47,007 bases of DNA from an uncultured Bacilli bacterium (GTDB lineage: Bacteria > Bacillota_I > Bacilli_A > RF39 > UBA660): NCBI GenBank assembly GCA_934130215.1, contig CAKOXR010000003.1, positions 1 to 47,007 of the forward strand, read 5' to 3'. Positions 7,863-16,543 of this stretch are shown piece after piece (the stretch's first letter is position 1; each line of letters starts with the position of its first letter). The notes beneath the pieces were generated by a model, which was not told the DNA's origin, ran no database searches, and saw nothing but the letters and a program-made list of their open reading frames with translations. The translations under genes were made by a program, and so were the position numbers.

Positions 7863-8387
7863 ATGCCAAGAGTTAAAGGTGGAACAATTCATGCTGCTCG
7901 TCGTAAAAAAGTTTTAAACGAAGCAAAAGGATATTTTGGTTCTAAACATCGTTTATATAGAACAGCAAAAGAACAAGTAATGCATTCATTAAGTTATGCA
8001 TATAGAGATAGAAGACAAAAGAAAAGAGATTTTAGAAAATTATGGATTACAAGAATTAATGCTGGATGTCGTCAAAATGATATTAGTTATTCAAAATTCA
8101 TAAATGGTCTTTCAAAAGCAGGTGTTGAAGTTAATAGAAAAATGCTTTCAGAAATTGCAATCGCAGATCCTAAAGCATTTACAAATTTAGTTAATATTGC
8201 TAAAGCAGGTTTAGAAGGTAAACCATTAGAAGTAAAAGAAACTAAAGTAAAAGAAACTAAAACAAAAGAAACTAAAGATTTATCAAAATTAACAGTTGCT
8301 GAATTAAAAGAACTTGCAAAATCTTCAAATATTGAAGGTTATACTTCAATGAAAAAAGCCGATTTAGTTGCAGCATTATCAAAATAA
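7863..8387 (+). CDS. rplT: 50S ribosomal protein L20 with Rho_N/SAP-like C-terminal extension
   Basis: bL20 is an early assembly protein of the 50S subunit and the autoregulator of this operon. Residues 1 to about 118 are a complete L20: MPRVKGG, RRKKVLNEAKGYFGSKHRLYRTAKEQV, YAYRDRRQKKRDFRKLWITRINA and the ISYSKFINGL block. The normal protein would stop there; this one continues about 55 residues with a KETK repeat linker (VKETKVKETKTKETKD) and then LSKLTVAELKELAKSSNIEG..SMKKADLVAALSK, the helix-extended loop-helix pattern of a Rho N-terminal (PF07498-like) or SAP-type domain. Total 174 residues. The extra domain may bind RNA; that is inference. GGAGGAAG precedes the ATG. Confidence 0.95.
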   Translation: MPRVKGGTIHAARRKKVLNEAKGYFGSKHRLYRTAKEQVMHSLSYAYRDRRQKKRDFRKLWITRINAGCRQNDISYSKFINGLSKAGVEVNRKMLSEIAIADPKAFTNLVNIAKAGLEGKPLEVKETKVKETKTKETKDLSKLTVAELKELAKSSNIEGYTSMKKADLVAALSK

Positions 8388-8412
8388 GATGTTTTAACAT
8401 CTTTTTTTTTAC
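8385..8412 (+). terminator. Terminator of infC-rpmI-rplT
   Basis: AAGATGT-TTTA-ACATCTT with a nine-T run; starts at the rplT stop codon. Confidence 0.9.
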
Positions 8413-8433
8413 CTTAAAAATCACATAAAATTA

Positions 8434-8461
8434 TTTACATTCAATATAATTATGATATAAT
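8434..8461 (+). promoter_or_regulatory. Promoter of the HAD-like gene
   Basis: TTTACA (8434-8439), 16 bases, TATAAT (8456-8461), about 22 bases before the start codon. Confidence 0.6.
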
Positions 8462-8482
8462 ACATAAAAAAGAAGGAGACTT

Positions 8483-8983
8483 ATGAAAAATTTATATATT
8501 GATTTTGATGGTGTAATAATGGATACAATTGATAAAATATATCAAATGATTGAAGAAGAACATATTGATAAAACAAATAATGATGAATTAAGAACATTTT
8601 ATGAAAATATTAATTGGAAAAAATTACTTTCAGAAACAGAAGAAATAAATGGTTCAATTGAAAAAGTAAAAAAATTAAATGATTCAAAAAAATTTAATGT
8701 AGCTATTTTAACACATATTAATTCATTAAATGAAGCAGTTGAAAAAGTAAAATTTATAAGAAAATTCTATGATGATATAACAGTTATTCCAGTTCCAAAA
8801 GCAATATCAAAAACTAAAATGGTACATACAAAAGATGCTATATTAGTAGATGATTATACAGGTAATTTAGTTGAATGGAAAGGTGAAGGAGGAATAGGCA
8901 TTAAGTTTTCTTTAAAACCAAAAACAAGTAATTTTATTGTTATAGATGATTTAGATAAAATATTTGAAATATTTAAAAAATAG
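8483..8983 (+). CDS. HAD-like phosphatase, 5'-nucleotidase (NT5C-type) family candidate
   Basis: 166-residue soluble protein. It begins MKNLYIDFDGVIMDT, the HAD motif I (DxDGV) with the nucleophile Asp at residue 7. ILTHIN in the middle (near residue 75) fits motif II (T), Lys residues near 105-115 (KAISKTKMV) fit motif III, and ILVDDYTGNLVEWKGEGGIGIKF gives motif IV (DD) followed by the typical N..W...GG..I stretch of 5'-nucleotidases such as NT5C. The small cap and short length agree with that family, but the substrate cannot be set from sequence. AGGAG lies just before the ATG. Own promoter and terminator, upstream of mraY. Confidence 0.65.
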   Translation: MKNLYIDFDGVIMDTIDKIYQMIEEEHIDKTNNDELRTFYENINWKKLLSETEEINGSIEKVKKLNDSKKFNVAILTHINSLNEAVEKVKFIRKFYDDITVIPVPKAISKTKMVHTKDAILVDDYTGNLVEWKGEGGIGIKFSLKPKTSNFIVIDDLDKIFEIFKK

Positions 8984-9002
8984 ATATTATCTATTTTTTT
9001 TC
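8975..9002 (+). terminator. Terminator of the HAD-like gene
   Basis: AAAATAGA-TATTA-TCTATTTT followed by T residues, with the stop codon inside the left arm. Confidence 0.8.
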
Positions 9003-9050
9003 CTTGCAATAGATTTTAAAACAATATATAATAAAATAGGAGATGATAAA

Positions 9051-10049
9051 ATGTTAATACTAGCAAAAGCAACAATGGCAATGATGATAGGATTTATATT
9101 AGCAATAGTATTAGGTTTGATATTAATACCAATATTAAGAAAATTCCATATAGGACAATCTATTAGTATATATTTACAAGAAAAACATAAGAAAAAAAAC
9201 GGTATTCCAACAATGGGAGGATTAATATTTATAATAACAACAATAGTAACAGTAATTATATTGTTATTAATGAAAAAAATAGAATTTTCAGAAAACTTAT
9301 TTATATTAATGTATGTTTTTGTAGCTTATGGAATACTCGGATTTATAGACGATTATTTAATAGTCGTTAAAAAAAATAATAAAGGATTAACAGAAATCCA
9401 AAAACTTTTAGGTCAATTATTTATAGCACTAGGATTTTATATAATATATATGAAAAGTGGACATCCACCAGTACTTGAAGTAAATGCCTTTGGATTAAAT
9501 ATAGACATTAACTTCGGACCATTTTATATATTATTTATAATGTTTATAATGGTAGCAAGTAGTAATGCCGTTAATATAACTGATGGACTAGACGGTCTAG
9601 CAGGAGGATTATCAATAATATCATTTTTATGTTTTGCATTAATTGCATGGAATTCAAAATGGATAGTAGGATACGAAGATATGGCTATATTTTGTTTTAT
9701 ATTAATAGGATCATTAATGGGATTTTTAATGTTTAACACATATCCAGCAAAAGTATTCATGGGAGATACAGGATCACTTGCACTAGGTGGAGCATTAGGA
9801 GCAGTTGCAATATTAACAGGCCGTGAATTTACTTTAATATTAGTAGCGGGTGTATTTGTAATTGAAACATTATCATGTCTTATACAAATAGCATCTGTAA
9901 GATTACTTGGAAAAAAAGTATTTTTAATGACACCATTACATCATCATTTTGAAAAACTAGGATTTCAAGAAAATGATATAGTAAAATCATTTTGGGTTAT
10001 AGGACTAATATTCGCAATGATAGCAATAGCATTCGGAGTATGGATTTAA
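9051..10049 (+). CDS. mraY: Phospho-N-acetylmuramoyl-pentapeptide-transferase (MraY)
   Basis: Polytopic membrane enzyme that transfers phospho-MurNAc-pentapeptide to undecaprenyl phosphate, making lipid I. Visible signatures are KKKNGIPTMGGLIF, FIDDYLIV (Asp pair), NAVNITDGLDGLAGG, FMGDTGSLALGG and TPLHHHFEKLG, with about ten membrane helices. ATG 9051 has AGGAGA at 9038-9043; an upstream in-frame ATG at 8964 would read through the previous terminator and is rejected. 332 residues, normal. It supplies the step that follows MurF and stands as a single gene, not in a dcw cluster. Confidence 0.96.
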   Translation: MLILAKATMAMMIGFILAIVLGLILIPILRKFHIGQSISIYLQEKHKKKNGIPTMGGLIFIITTIVTVIILLLMKKIEFSENLFILMYVFVAYGILGFIDDYLIVVKKNNKGLTEIQKLLGQLFIALGFYIIYMKSGHPPVLEVNAFGLNIDINFGPFYILFIMFIMVASSNAVNITDGLDGLAGGLSIISFLCFALIAWNSKWIVGYEDMAIFCFILIGSLMGFLMFNTYPAKVFMGDTGSLALGGALGAVAILTGREFTLILVAGVFVIETLSCLIQIASVRLLGKKVFLMTPLHHHFEKLGFQENDIVKSFWVIGLIFAMIAIAFGVWI

Positions 10050-10072
10050 GTATAGGAAACTATACTTTTTTT
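10048..10072 (+). terminator. Terminator of mraY
   Basis: Perfect 8-bp stem AAGTATAG / CTATACTT with a GAAA tetraloop and T run, starting in the stop codon. Confidence 0.92.
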
Positions 10073-10084
10073 AAGGCATTATAA

Positions 10085-10114
10085 TTGATTTTTAATAACA
10101 AACTATGTTATAAT
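10085..10114 (+). promoter_or_regulatory. Promoter of engB operon
   Basis: TTGATT (10085-10090), 18 bases, TATAAT (10109-10114). Confidence 0.6.
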
Positions 10115-10137
10115 TATTCTAGTCAAAGAGGTGACTT

Positions 10138-10722
10138 ATGAAAATAAAAAATGTCGATTTAAAAATAAGTGCAGTAAGAAGAAGTCAATATCCAGGAGAT
10201 GAATTACCAGAATTCTTGCTAGTTGGAAGATCTAATGTAGGAAAAAGTAGTTTTATTAATACTTTAATAAATAGGAAAAACTATGCTAGAACATCATCAA
10301 CACCAGGTAAAACTCAAACAATAAATTTTTATTTAGTAAATGAACAATTTTATTTAGTAGATGCACCAGGATATGGATATGCAACATTATCAAAAAGAGA
10401 ACAAAAAAAATTTGGTTTAATGATGGAAGATTATTTAATTAATAGAAAAAATTTAAAACATGTATTTATGTTAGTAGATTTTAGAAATAAACCAAGTAAT
10501 GATGATCTTCAAATGTATAAATTTTTAAAATATTATAAAGTACCAGTAACAATAGTTGCAACCAAAGTAGATAAAGTATCAATAACACATCAACAAAAAC
10601 AAAGAAGTATTATTTTAAACAATCTTGATTTAGTAGTAGGAGATGACTTTTTAATGTTTTCAAATGTAACTAAACAAGGTAGAGATGAAGTATATGAAAA
10701 AATAGAACGAATTACAACCTAA
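10138..10722 (+). CDS. engB: Ribosome biogenesis GTPase EngB (YsxC/YihA)
   Basis: Small GTPase needed for 50S subunit maturation. G1 GRSNVGKS at residues 30-37, G2 region TPGKTQTINF, G3 DAPGYGYA, G4 TKVDK and a G5-like FSNVTKQG are all present. 194 residues is the usual size of this one-domain family. GAGGTG precedes the ATG. It starts an operon-like run with the unknown gene at 10748 and der, so two ribosome-assembly GTPases are near each other. Confidence 0.95.
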   Translation: MKIKNVDLKISAVRRSQYPGDELPEFLLVGRSNVGKSSFINTLINRKNYARTSSTPGKTQTINFYLVNEQFYLVDAPGYGYATLSKREQKKFGLMMEDYLINRKNLKHVFMLVDFRNKPSNDDLQMYKFLKYYKVPVTIVATKVDKVSITHQQKQRSIILNNLDLVVGDDFLMFSNVTKQGRDEVYEKIERITT

Positions 10723-10747
10723 AACATAATATATCTTAGGTGATATT

Positions 10748-11188
10748 ATGTATATTGAAAATAATGATGAAAAATTAGTTCTTTATATAAATAAAAAAAT
10801 TAACTTAGAAGAAATAAGTGATATTTTATTAAAAACTAAAATTCTTGGAATAGATATAAAAAATTATGATAATATTGTTATCTATGAAAATGAAATACTA
10901 GGAACAATACTTGAACTAACACAAGAAAATGATACATATTTTCAATCATTTGATATGAATATACAAGTATCAAAAGAAACAACTTTTCTATTAAAACTAG
11001 AACAAACACTAGATTTTGATATAAAATATGATTTATATAAATATAAAAATAATTATTATATTGACTTAAAAGAAACAAACTTTATTAAAATAGGAAGAGT
11101 ATTAGAATACTCAAAAATAGTATATGGAAATATAATAAAAAAAATAAAAACAGAAAAAAATAAAATAAAAGGAGGTATTATAATATGA
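10748..11188 (+). CDS. Unknown protein between engB and der
   Basis: 146 residues, not recognised. It is rich in Ile, Asn, Lys and Asp and has no membrane segment or signal peptide. The first part (MYIENNDEKLVLYINKKIN) and the last part (YYIDLKETNFIKIGRVLEYSKIV) are predicted beta-rich with short helices. AGGTGAT lies before the ATG and the end overlaps the der start by ATGA (11185-11188), so translation is probably coupled to Der. Some Firmicutes carry sporulation-linked or small hypothetical genes in such positions, but nothing visible gives a function. Confidence 0.7.
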   Translation: MYIENNDEKLVLYINKKINLEEISDILLKTKILGIDIKNYDNIVIYENEILGTILELTQENDTYFQSFDMNIQVSKETTFLLKLEQTLDFDIKYDLYKYKNNYYIDLKETNFIKIGRVLEYSKIVYGNIIKKIKTEKNKIKGGIII

Positions 11189-12501
11189 AAAAAAATGTAG
11201 TAGCTTTAGTAGGTAAACCAAATGTAGGAAAATCAACATTATTTAATAGATTAGTCGGACGAAAACAAGCAATTATTGAAGATATACCAGGAATAACAAG
11301 AGATAGAATATATGGACTTGTAAATTATAAAAACTATTCATTTCATTTAATCGATACAGGGGGAATTGATCTTGGAACAGATTCTTTTAGAAGGGAAATA
11401 AAAGGACAAGTTGAACTTGCAATCGATGAAGCAAATATAATAGTCTTTGTAGTAGATGCAAAAGAACCTATAACACCAAATGATTATGCAGTTAGAGATA
11501 TGTTATTAAAATCAGGAAAAAAAGTAATTGTAGCAGTTAATAAATGTGATAGTAAAGAATCAGAAAAATATAAATATGATTTTTATGAACTAGGATTTGA
11601 TGAATATATATATATAAGTGCTGAAGCAAAAGATGGAATTAGTGAATTATTAGATAAAATTGTTGAAGATTTTGATGAAACTCAAATTGAAAATGAAATT
11701 GGAATTAAATTTTCTATAATTGGAAGACCAAATGTAGGTAAAAGTAGTTTAACAAATGCTTTATTAAATGAAGAAAGAGTAGTAGTATCTCCACTAGCTG
11801 GAACAACAAGAGATGCAATTGATACACCATTTAAATATAATAACCAAGATTTTACAGTTATAGATACAGCAGGAATGAGAAAAAAAGGTAAGATTTATGA
11901 ATCTGTTGAACATTATAGTTTATTAAGATCACTTAAAGCAATTGATAGATCAGATGTATGTGTTTTAGTACTAGATGCTAAAGAAGGAATAATTGAACAT
12001 GATAAACATATAGCAGGTTATGCACTAGAATCAGGTAAACCTGTAGTAATTGTTGTAAATAAATGGGATATAATTGATAATAAAGATGAAGAAATGAAAA
12101 AATTTAAAGAAAATATTCGTAATAATTTTCAATTTATGCCATATGCACCAATAGTATTTTTATCAGCAAAAACTAAAAAAAGAATATCAACTCTTATGCC
12201 AGAAGTAATAAAATGTTATGAAAATACTCATAAAGAAATAAAAACATCTGCAATTAATGACTGTATAATGGATGCATATCTTTTAAATTTACCACCTTCT
12301 TATAAAGGAAAAAGACTAAAAATATATTTTACAAAACAAGTATCATCTGCACCACCAACATTTAATATTTCTGTTAATAATAAAGGATTAATACATTTTT
12401 CATATCCAAGATATTTAGAAAACAAAATAAGAGAAACATTTGATTTTAGTGGTACACCAATAGTACTTCAATTTAAAAATAAAGGAGAAGAGGATATATA
12501 A
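11185..12501 (+). CDS. der: Ribosome biogenesis GTPase Der (EngA)
   Basis: Double GTPase for 50S assembly. First G domain: GKPNVGKST near residue 10, DTGGI, NKCD. Second G domain: GRPNVGKSS at about residue 180, DTAGMRKKGK, NKWD and LSAK. A KH-like C-terminal domain follows (PPSYKGKRLKIYFTKQVSSAPPTF). 438 residues, normal. GGAGG is 5' of the ATG inside the end of the previous gene. Confidence 0.97.
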   Translation: MKKNVVALVGKPNVGKSTLFNRLVGRKQAIIEDIPGITRDRIYGLVNYKNYSFHLIDTGGIDLGTDSFRREIKGQVELAIDEANIIVFVVDAKEPITPNDYAVRDMLLKSGKKVIVAVNKCDSKESEKYKYDFYELGFDEYIYISAEAKDGISELLDKIVEDFDETQIENEIGIKFSIIGRPNVGKSSLTNALLNEERVVVSPLAGTTRDAIDTPFKYNNQDFTVIDTAGMRKKGKIYESVEHYSLLRSLKAIDRSDVCVLVLDAKEGIIEHDKHIAGYALESGKPVVIVVNKWDIIDNKDEEMKKFKENIRNNFQFMPYAPIVFLSAKTKKRISTLMPEVIKCYENTHKEIKTSAINDCIMDAYLLNLPPSYKGKRLKIYFTKQVSSAPPTFNISVNNKGLIHFSYPRYLENKIRETFDFSGTPIVLQFKNKGEEDI

Positions 12502-12512
12502 TATCCTTTTTT
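12490..12512 (+). terminator. Terminator of der
   Basis: AGGATAT-ATA-ATATCCT plus T run, overlapping the stop codon. Confidence 0.8.
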
Positions 12513-12558
12513 GGTACATTAAAATAAAAAAAACATATAATGTTCTAGGAGGATGTAA

Positions 12559-12801
12559 ATGAATTTTTCTGACAATTTTTTTAAAAGAGTTGAAAAAAAA
12601 ACAAATGTTGATAAATCAACAATTTTAGAACTTGCTCAAAAACTACAAGATACAAATTTAAAAAATGAAAATACATTAAGAGAAATAATACAAAAACTAG
12701 GGAATATGACTGGAAAAGAAATAAGTAAAGAAAGGGAAAATAAAATAATAAAAGCAGTAATAAATGATGAAGTACCAAAAAATATAGATAAAATGATTTA
12801 A
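12559..12801 (+). CDS. spoVIF: Stage VI sporulation protein F (SpoVIF) homologue
   Basis: 80-residue soluble protein. MNFSDNFFKRVEKKTNVDKSTILELA and the following TLREIIQKLGNMTGKEISKERENKIIKAVINDEVP match the pattern I remember for SpoVIF/YjcC of Bacillus (NNFF..IEKKTNV, KTVRQLI, KPVSKEKED.IV.AI....P), a protein required for proper spore coat assembly. GGAGGATG lies upstream of the ATG. It sits between der and the pheST T-box, with no terminator recognised after it. Together with spoIVA and a yunB-like gene it indicates that the host can form endospores. Based on recognition, no alignment was run. Confidence 0.78.
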   Translation: MNFSDNFFKRVEKKTNVDKSTILELAQKLQDTNLKNENTLREIIQKLGNMTGKEISKERENKIIKAVINDEVPKNIDKMI

Positions 12802-12824
12802 TTTTATAGAGCTATTATAAACTA

Positions 12825-12853
12825 TTGACTTTATTAAATATAAATGATAAAAT
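12825..12853 (+). promoter_or_regulatory. Promoter of pheST
   Basis: TTGACT (12825-12830), 17 bases, TAAAAT (12848-12853), ahead of the T-box leader. Confidence 0.75.
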
Positions 12854-12859
12854 CATAAT

Positions 12860-13070
12860 CAAGAAAGCGATGATTATATCTAAGTAGTTATTTTAAATCA
12901 CTTACAGGAACAATAGAAATGACTGAGAACTATTGAGAAAGATAAAATAATGAATTTCAATATAAGAGCTTTAAACCGTTAAATGAGCGTTAATCATAAA
13001 GAGCCTTAATAGGAATATGGGTGGTACCACGGAGTAATTCGTCCCATAATATTAAGGCCCTTTTTAATAG
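12860..13070 (+). promoter_or_regulatory. T-box riboswitch controlling pheST
   Basis: Senses uncharged tRNA-Phe and controls read-through. The T-box core GGGTGGTACCACGG is at 13019-13032. The downstream arm ATTAAGGCCC followed by T residues (13041-13055) pairs with GAGCCTTAAT (13001-13010), giving the terminator; the T-box strand competes for it as antiterminator. A UUC triplet at 12956-12958 in a bulged region (GAATTTCAA) is the candidate specifier for Phe, in agreement with the downstream genes. The AG-rich stem I elements lie between 12900 and 12950. Confidence 0.93.
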
Positions 13071-13078
13071 GAGGATAT

Positions 13079-14110
13079 ATGGAATTAAATTCAATAAAAT
13101 TAGAGATGATTAATAAAATTAAAACAGTAAATACAATTAAAGAATTAAATGATTTAAAAGTGTTATATTTAGGAAAAAAAGGAATAATTACAGAACTTCT
13201 AAGTAAAATGAAAGATATTCCGAATGAAGAAAAAAAATCATTTGGAATGAGTATTAATGAAGTTAGAACTCTTTTTAATAATGAATATGATTTAAAATTA
13301 GAAGAATTAAATGAAAAAGAATTAAATGAAAAATTAAGTAAAGAAGCAATTGATATAACACTTCCTTCAACAAAGATAAAAACAGGAAGTCCTAATATAT
13401 TAGAAAAATTAGTTGAAGAAATTGAAGAATTAATGATTTCATTGGGATATGATGTAGTAGATGGACCAGAAATAGAGGAAGATTATTTTAATTTTGAGTT
13501 ATTAAATATTCCAAAAGGACATCCTGCTAGAGATGCACAAGATACATTTTATCTTGAAGATGAAAAAATATTATTAAGAAGTCAAACATCTCCTGTTCAA
13601 GCAAGAGTAATGTTAGAAGGTCAAGGTAAAACACCGATTAGAGTAATTTGTCCAGGAAAAACATATAGAAGAGATGATGATGATGCAACACATTCACATC
13701 AATTTATGCAAATAGAGGGTTTATTAATTGATAAAAATGTAAGTTTATGTGATTTAAAAGGAACATTTGATTTAATTGCAAAAAAACTTTTTGGTGAAGA
13801 CTGTATAACAAGATTTAGACCAAGTTATTATCAATTCACAGAACCTTCAGTAGAGATGGATATAAGTTGTTTTTCATGTCATGGAAAAGGTTGTTCAATT
13901 TGTAAAAATACTGGTTGGATAACTGTATCAGGTGCTGGAATAGTACACCCTAATGTTTTAAAAAATTGTGGTTATGATCCAAAAGAATGGACAGGTTTTG
14001 CATTTGGTTTTGGTGCAGAAAGACTAGCTATGTTAAAATATGGAATTAATGATATAAGAGTATTTTATAATACTGATTTAAGAGAATTAGAAAACTTTAG
14101 TAGGAGGTAA
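13079..14110 (+). CDS. pheS: Phenylalanyl-tRNA synthetase alpha subunit
   Basis: Catalytic subunit of the (alpha-beta)2 class II synthetase for tRNA-Phe. An N-terminal coiled-coil arm (about residues 1-90) precedes the class II core: GHPARDAQDTFY, LLRSQTSPVQARVM (motif 2 region), FRPSYYQFTEPSVEMD and the motif 3 GFAFGFGAERLAMLKYGI with the usual LRELENF ending. A CFSCHGKGCSICKNTGW segment is present in the insertion typical of Firmicutes PheS. 343 residues. AGGAGG precedes the ATG. First gene of the T-box controlled pheST operon. Confidence 0.97.
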   Translation: MELNSIKLEMINKIKTVNTIKELNDLKVLYLGKKGIITELLSKMKDIPNEEKKSFGMSINEVRTLFNNEYDLKLEELNEKELNEKLSKEAIDITLPSTKIKTGSPNILEKLVEEIEELMISLGYDVVDGPEIEEDYFNFELLNIPKGHPARDAQDTFYLEDEKILLRSQTSPVQARVMLEGQGKTPIRVICPGKTYRRDDDDATHSHQFMQIEGLLIDKNVSLCDLKGTFDLIAKKLFGEDCITRFRPSYYQFTEPSVEMDISCFSCHGKGCSICKNTGWITVSGAGIVHPNVLKNCGYDPKEWTGFAFGFGAERLAMLKYGINDIRVFYNTDLRELENFSRR

Positions 14111-14113
14111 ATA

Positions 14114-16480
14114 ATGATTAATTTAGAATGGTTAAATGATTATGTAGATATAAGTGATATAGATCCAAAAGAACTAGCAGATAAAATAACTAAAGCAGGT
14201 GTTAATGTTGAAAAAATAATGACAAATCATATAAATAATTTAGTTATTGGAGAAGTTATTGAATGTGAAAATCATCCAGATAGTGATCATTTACATGTTT
14301 GTAAAGTAGATATTAAGGATAAAATTGTTCAAGTTATATGTGGAGCTCCAAATGTAAGAAAAGGCTTAAAAGTTATTCTTGCTAAAGTAGGATCTATTTT
14401 ACCAGGTAATTTTGAAATTAAAAAAGGAACAATTAGAGGTATAGAATCAGATGGAATGATTTGTGCTTTATATGAATTAGGATTAGAAGAAAAAAATGAA
14501 GAAAATTATAATAAGGGTATTCATGAATTAGATAGTAATGCACCAGTTGGAGAAGATCCTTTTAAATATTTAAAATTAGATAGTACTATATATGAACTTG
14601 ATATTCATAAACATAGAAATAATGATTGTTTTTATCATATTGGATTTGCATATGAAGTAGCTGCTATTTTGAATAGGAAAGTAAAATTACCAGAATTTAA
14701 AACAAATCCAATAAATGATAATATAAGTAATTATTTTAATTTAAAGGTTGAAACTAATAAATGTCCATATTATTTAGCAAAAATGGTTAAAGATGTTGAA
14801 ATAAAAGAATCACCAGAATTTATTAAAAAAAGATTACAATCTGTTGGTATTAGATCTATTAATAATGTAGTTGATATATCGAATTATGTAATGCTAGAAT
14901 ATGGTCAACCACTTCATTTCTTTGATAAACAAAAGTTAGGTTCTAATATAGTAGTAAGAGAAGCAAATAATGAAAAGATAATAACTTTAGATGGAAAAGA
15001 AAGAATTTTAAATAATGATATTGTTATTACTGATGGTAAAAATCCTGTTGCGATAGCAGGTATAATGGGTGGATTAAATACGGATATTGATGAATCTACA
15101 AAGGATATTTTAATTGAGAGTGCTATATTTGATGGTGTAAGTATAAGATATACATCAAGTAATTTGAATCTTAAAAGTGAAGCTTCTATAAGATATGGTA
15201 AGGGTTTAAATTATGAATATACATCTGATGCTATAGAAAGAGCTTGTTATTTACTTGAAAAGTATGCAAATGCAAAAGTATTATCTGGAACTGTTAAATA
15301 TGATAATTTAGATAAAACAAAAAAAACGGTTATATTTGATTATAATGATGTAAATAAAATGTTGGGTATTAATATTTCTAAAGAAAATATGGAAAAAGAG
15401 TTTGTTCGTTTGGGATTTGAATATAAATTAGAAAATGATTTATTTACACTTTTAATTCCTAATAGAAGATTAGATATTGAACCTAATATAAATGATATAG
15501 CGGAAGAAATAGGTCGTTTATATGGGTATCATAATTTGGTTGGTACTCTTCCTATATTAAAGCAAAAGAAGGGTGAATATAAAGGAGATTTAAAATTAAG
15601 AAAAGATGTAAGTAAGCATTTAAGGTCTTTAAATTTAAATGAGGTTAAAACTTATACTTTAGTTTCACCTGAAATGGCTAATTTGTTTGATTATGATAAT
15701 AAGGATAAAGCTATTTTACCTAATCCGATGAGTATTGATAAAAGTGTTGTTCGAACAACTTTAATTCCTTCTTTATTAAATATATATGAGTATAATAAAG
15801 CTAGAAAGGTAAATGATGTTTTAATTTATGAGATAGCAAAAACTTATGATAAGGATTATAATGAGGATATAAAATTATGTATTTTAATGAAGGGTAATTA
15901 TATTATAAATGATTGGATGAATTCTAAAATAAAGGTTGATTTTTATTTAATAAAGGGTATTGTTGAAAATATATTAAATTATTTGGGTTTTAAAAATAGA
16001 TATTCTTTTAATAGAGAGATTATAAATAATTTACATACTGGTATTAGTGCATCAATATGTTTAGATAGAAACAAAGTTGGAATAATTGGTCGTATTCATC
16101 CGTTGGTTACTAAAGATGATGTTTATGTTTGTGAAATTTCTTTAACAAAAATTAATAAACCGGTTAAACCTATTAAGTATAAAGAATCATCAAAATATCC
16201 TGAGATTATAAAGGATGTTTCATTTGCTTTAAGAAATGATATTTTGTCTATAGATGTAGTAGAGTGTATTAAAAAAGCTGGTGGAAGGTTATTAAGTAAT
16301 GTTGATGTTTTTGATGTTTATACTGGAGAAAATGTTGATCAAAATGAAAAGTCTATTGCTTATAAATTAACTTTTAAGGATGATTCTAGAACTTTAAATG
16401 ATGAGGAAGTAAATGTTTTATTTAGAAATATAATAGAAAAAGTAACGGAAAAATTTGATGCAAAATTAAGAGATAAGTAG
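14114..16480 (+). CDS. pheT: Phenylalanyl-tRNA synthetase beta subunit
   Basis: 788-residue partner of PheS. An N-terminal EMAP-like tRNA-binding domain (VIGEVIECENHPDSDHLHVCKVD, about residues 38-60) is followed by the B3/B4 editing domain, B5 domain (DVNKMLGINIS), and the C-terminal FDX-ACB anticodon-binding domain (SSKYPEIIKDVSFAL... to ...KLTFKDDSRTLNDEEVN). GGAGGT is three bases after pheS. Length normal. Codons ending in T and G become more frequent in the second half than in pheS, without any sign of a break. Confidence 0.97.
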   Translation: MINLEWLNDYVDISDIDPKELADKITKAGVNVEKIMTNHINNLVIGEVIECENHPDSDHLHVCKVDIKDKIVQVICGAPNVRKGLKVILAKVGSILPGNFEIKKGTIRGIESDGMICALYELGLEEKNEENYNKGIHELDSNAPVGEDPFKYLKLDSTIYELDIHKHRNNDCFYHIGFAYEVAAILNRKVKLPEFKTNPINDNISNYFNLKVETNKCPYYLAKMVKDVEIKESPEFIKKRLQSVGIRSINNVVDISNYVMLEYGQPLHFFDKQKLGSNIVVREANNEKIITLDGKERILNNDIVITDGKNPVAIAGIMGGLNTDIDESTKDILIESAIFDGVSIRYTSSNLNLKSEASIRYGKGLNYEYTSDAIERACYLLEKYANAKVLSGTVKYDNLDKTKKTVIFDYNDVNKMLGINISKENMEKEFVRLGFEYKLENDLFTLLIPNRRLDIEPNINDIAEEIGRLYGYHNLVGTLPILKQKKGEYKGDLKLRKDVSKHLRSLNLNEVKTYTLVSPEMANLFDYDNKDKAILPNPMSIDKSVVRTTLIPSLLNIYEYNKARKVNDVLIYEIAKTYDKDYNEDIKLCILMKGNYIINDWMNSKIKVDFYLIKGIVENILNYLGFKNRYSFNREIINNLHTGISASICLDRNKVGIIGRIHPLVTKDDVYVCEISLTKINKPVKPIKYKESSKYPEIIKDVSFALRNDILSIDVVECIKKAGGRLLSNVDVFDVYTGENVDQNEKSIAYKLTFKDDSRTLNDEEVNVLFRNIIEKVTEKFDAKLRDK

Positions 16481-16493
16481 AAATACTTATCTT
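16471..16493 (+). terminator. Hairpin at the end of pheT
   Basis: AGATAAGTA-GAAA-TACTTATCT, perfect 9-bp stem with GAAA loop that contains the stop codon; the T tract after it is short, so termination may be partial. Confidence 0.6.
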
Positions 16494-16497
16494 TAAT

Positions 16498-16526
16498 TTG
16501 AAGATTTTTAAAATTTTTTATATAAT
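16498..16526 (+). promoter_or_regulatory. Promoter of ispH
   Basis: TTGAAG (16498-16503), 17 bases, TATAAT (16521-16526). Confidence 0.6.
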
Positions 16527-16543
16527 ATTTTAGGGGGAAATAT

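Noticed and set aside
8964..9050. N-terminal extension of MraY from ATG 8964
   Set aside because: It would read through the terminator of the previous gene and lacks a ribosome binding site; AGGAGA before ATG 9051 and MraY homology support the later start.
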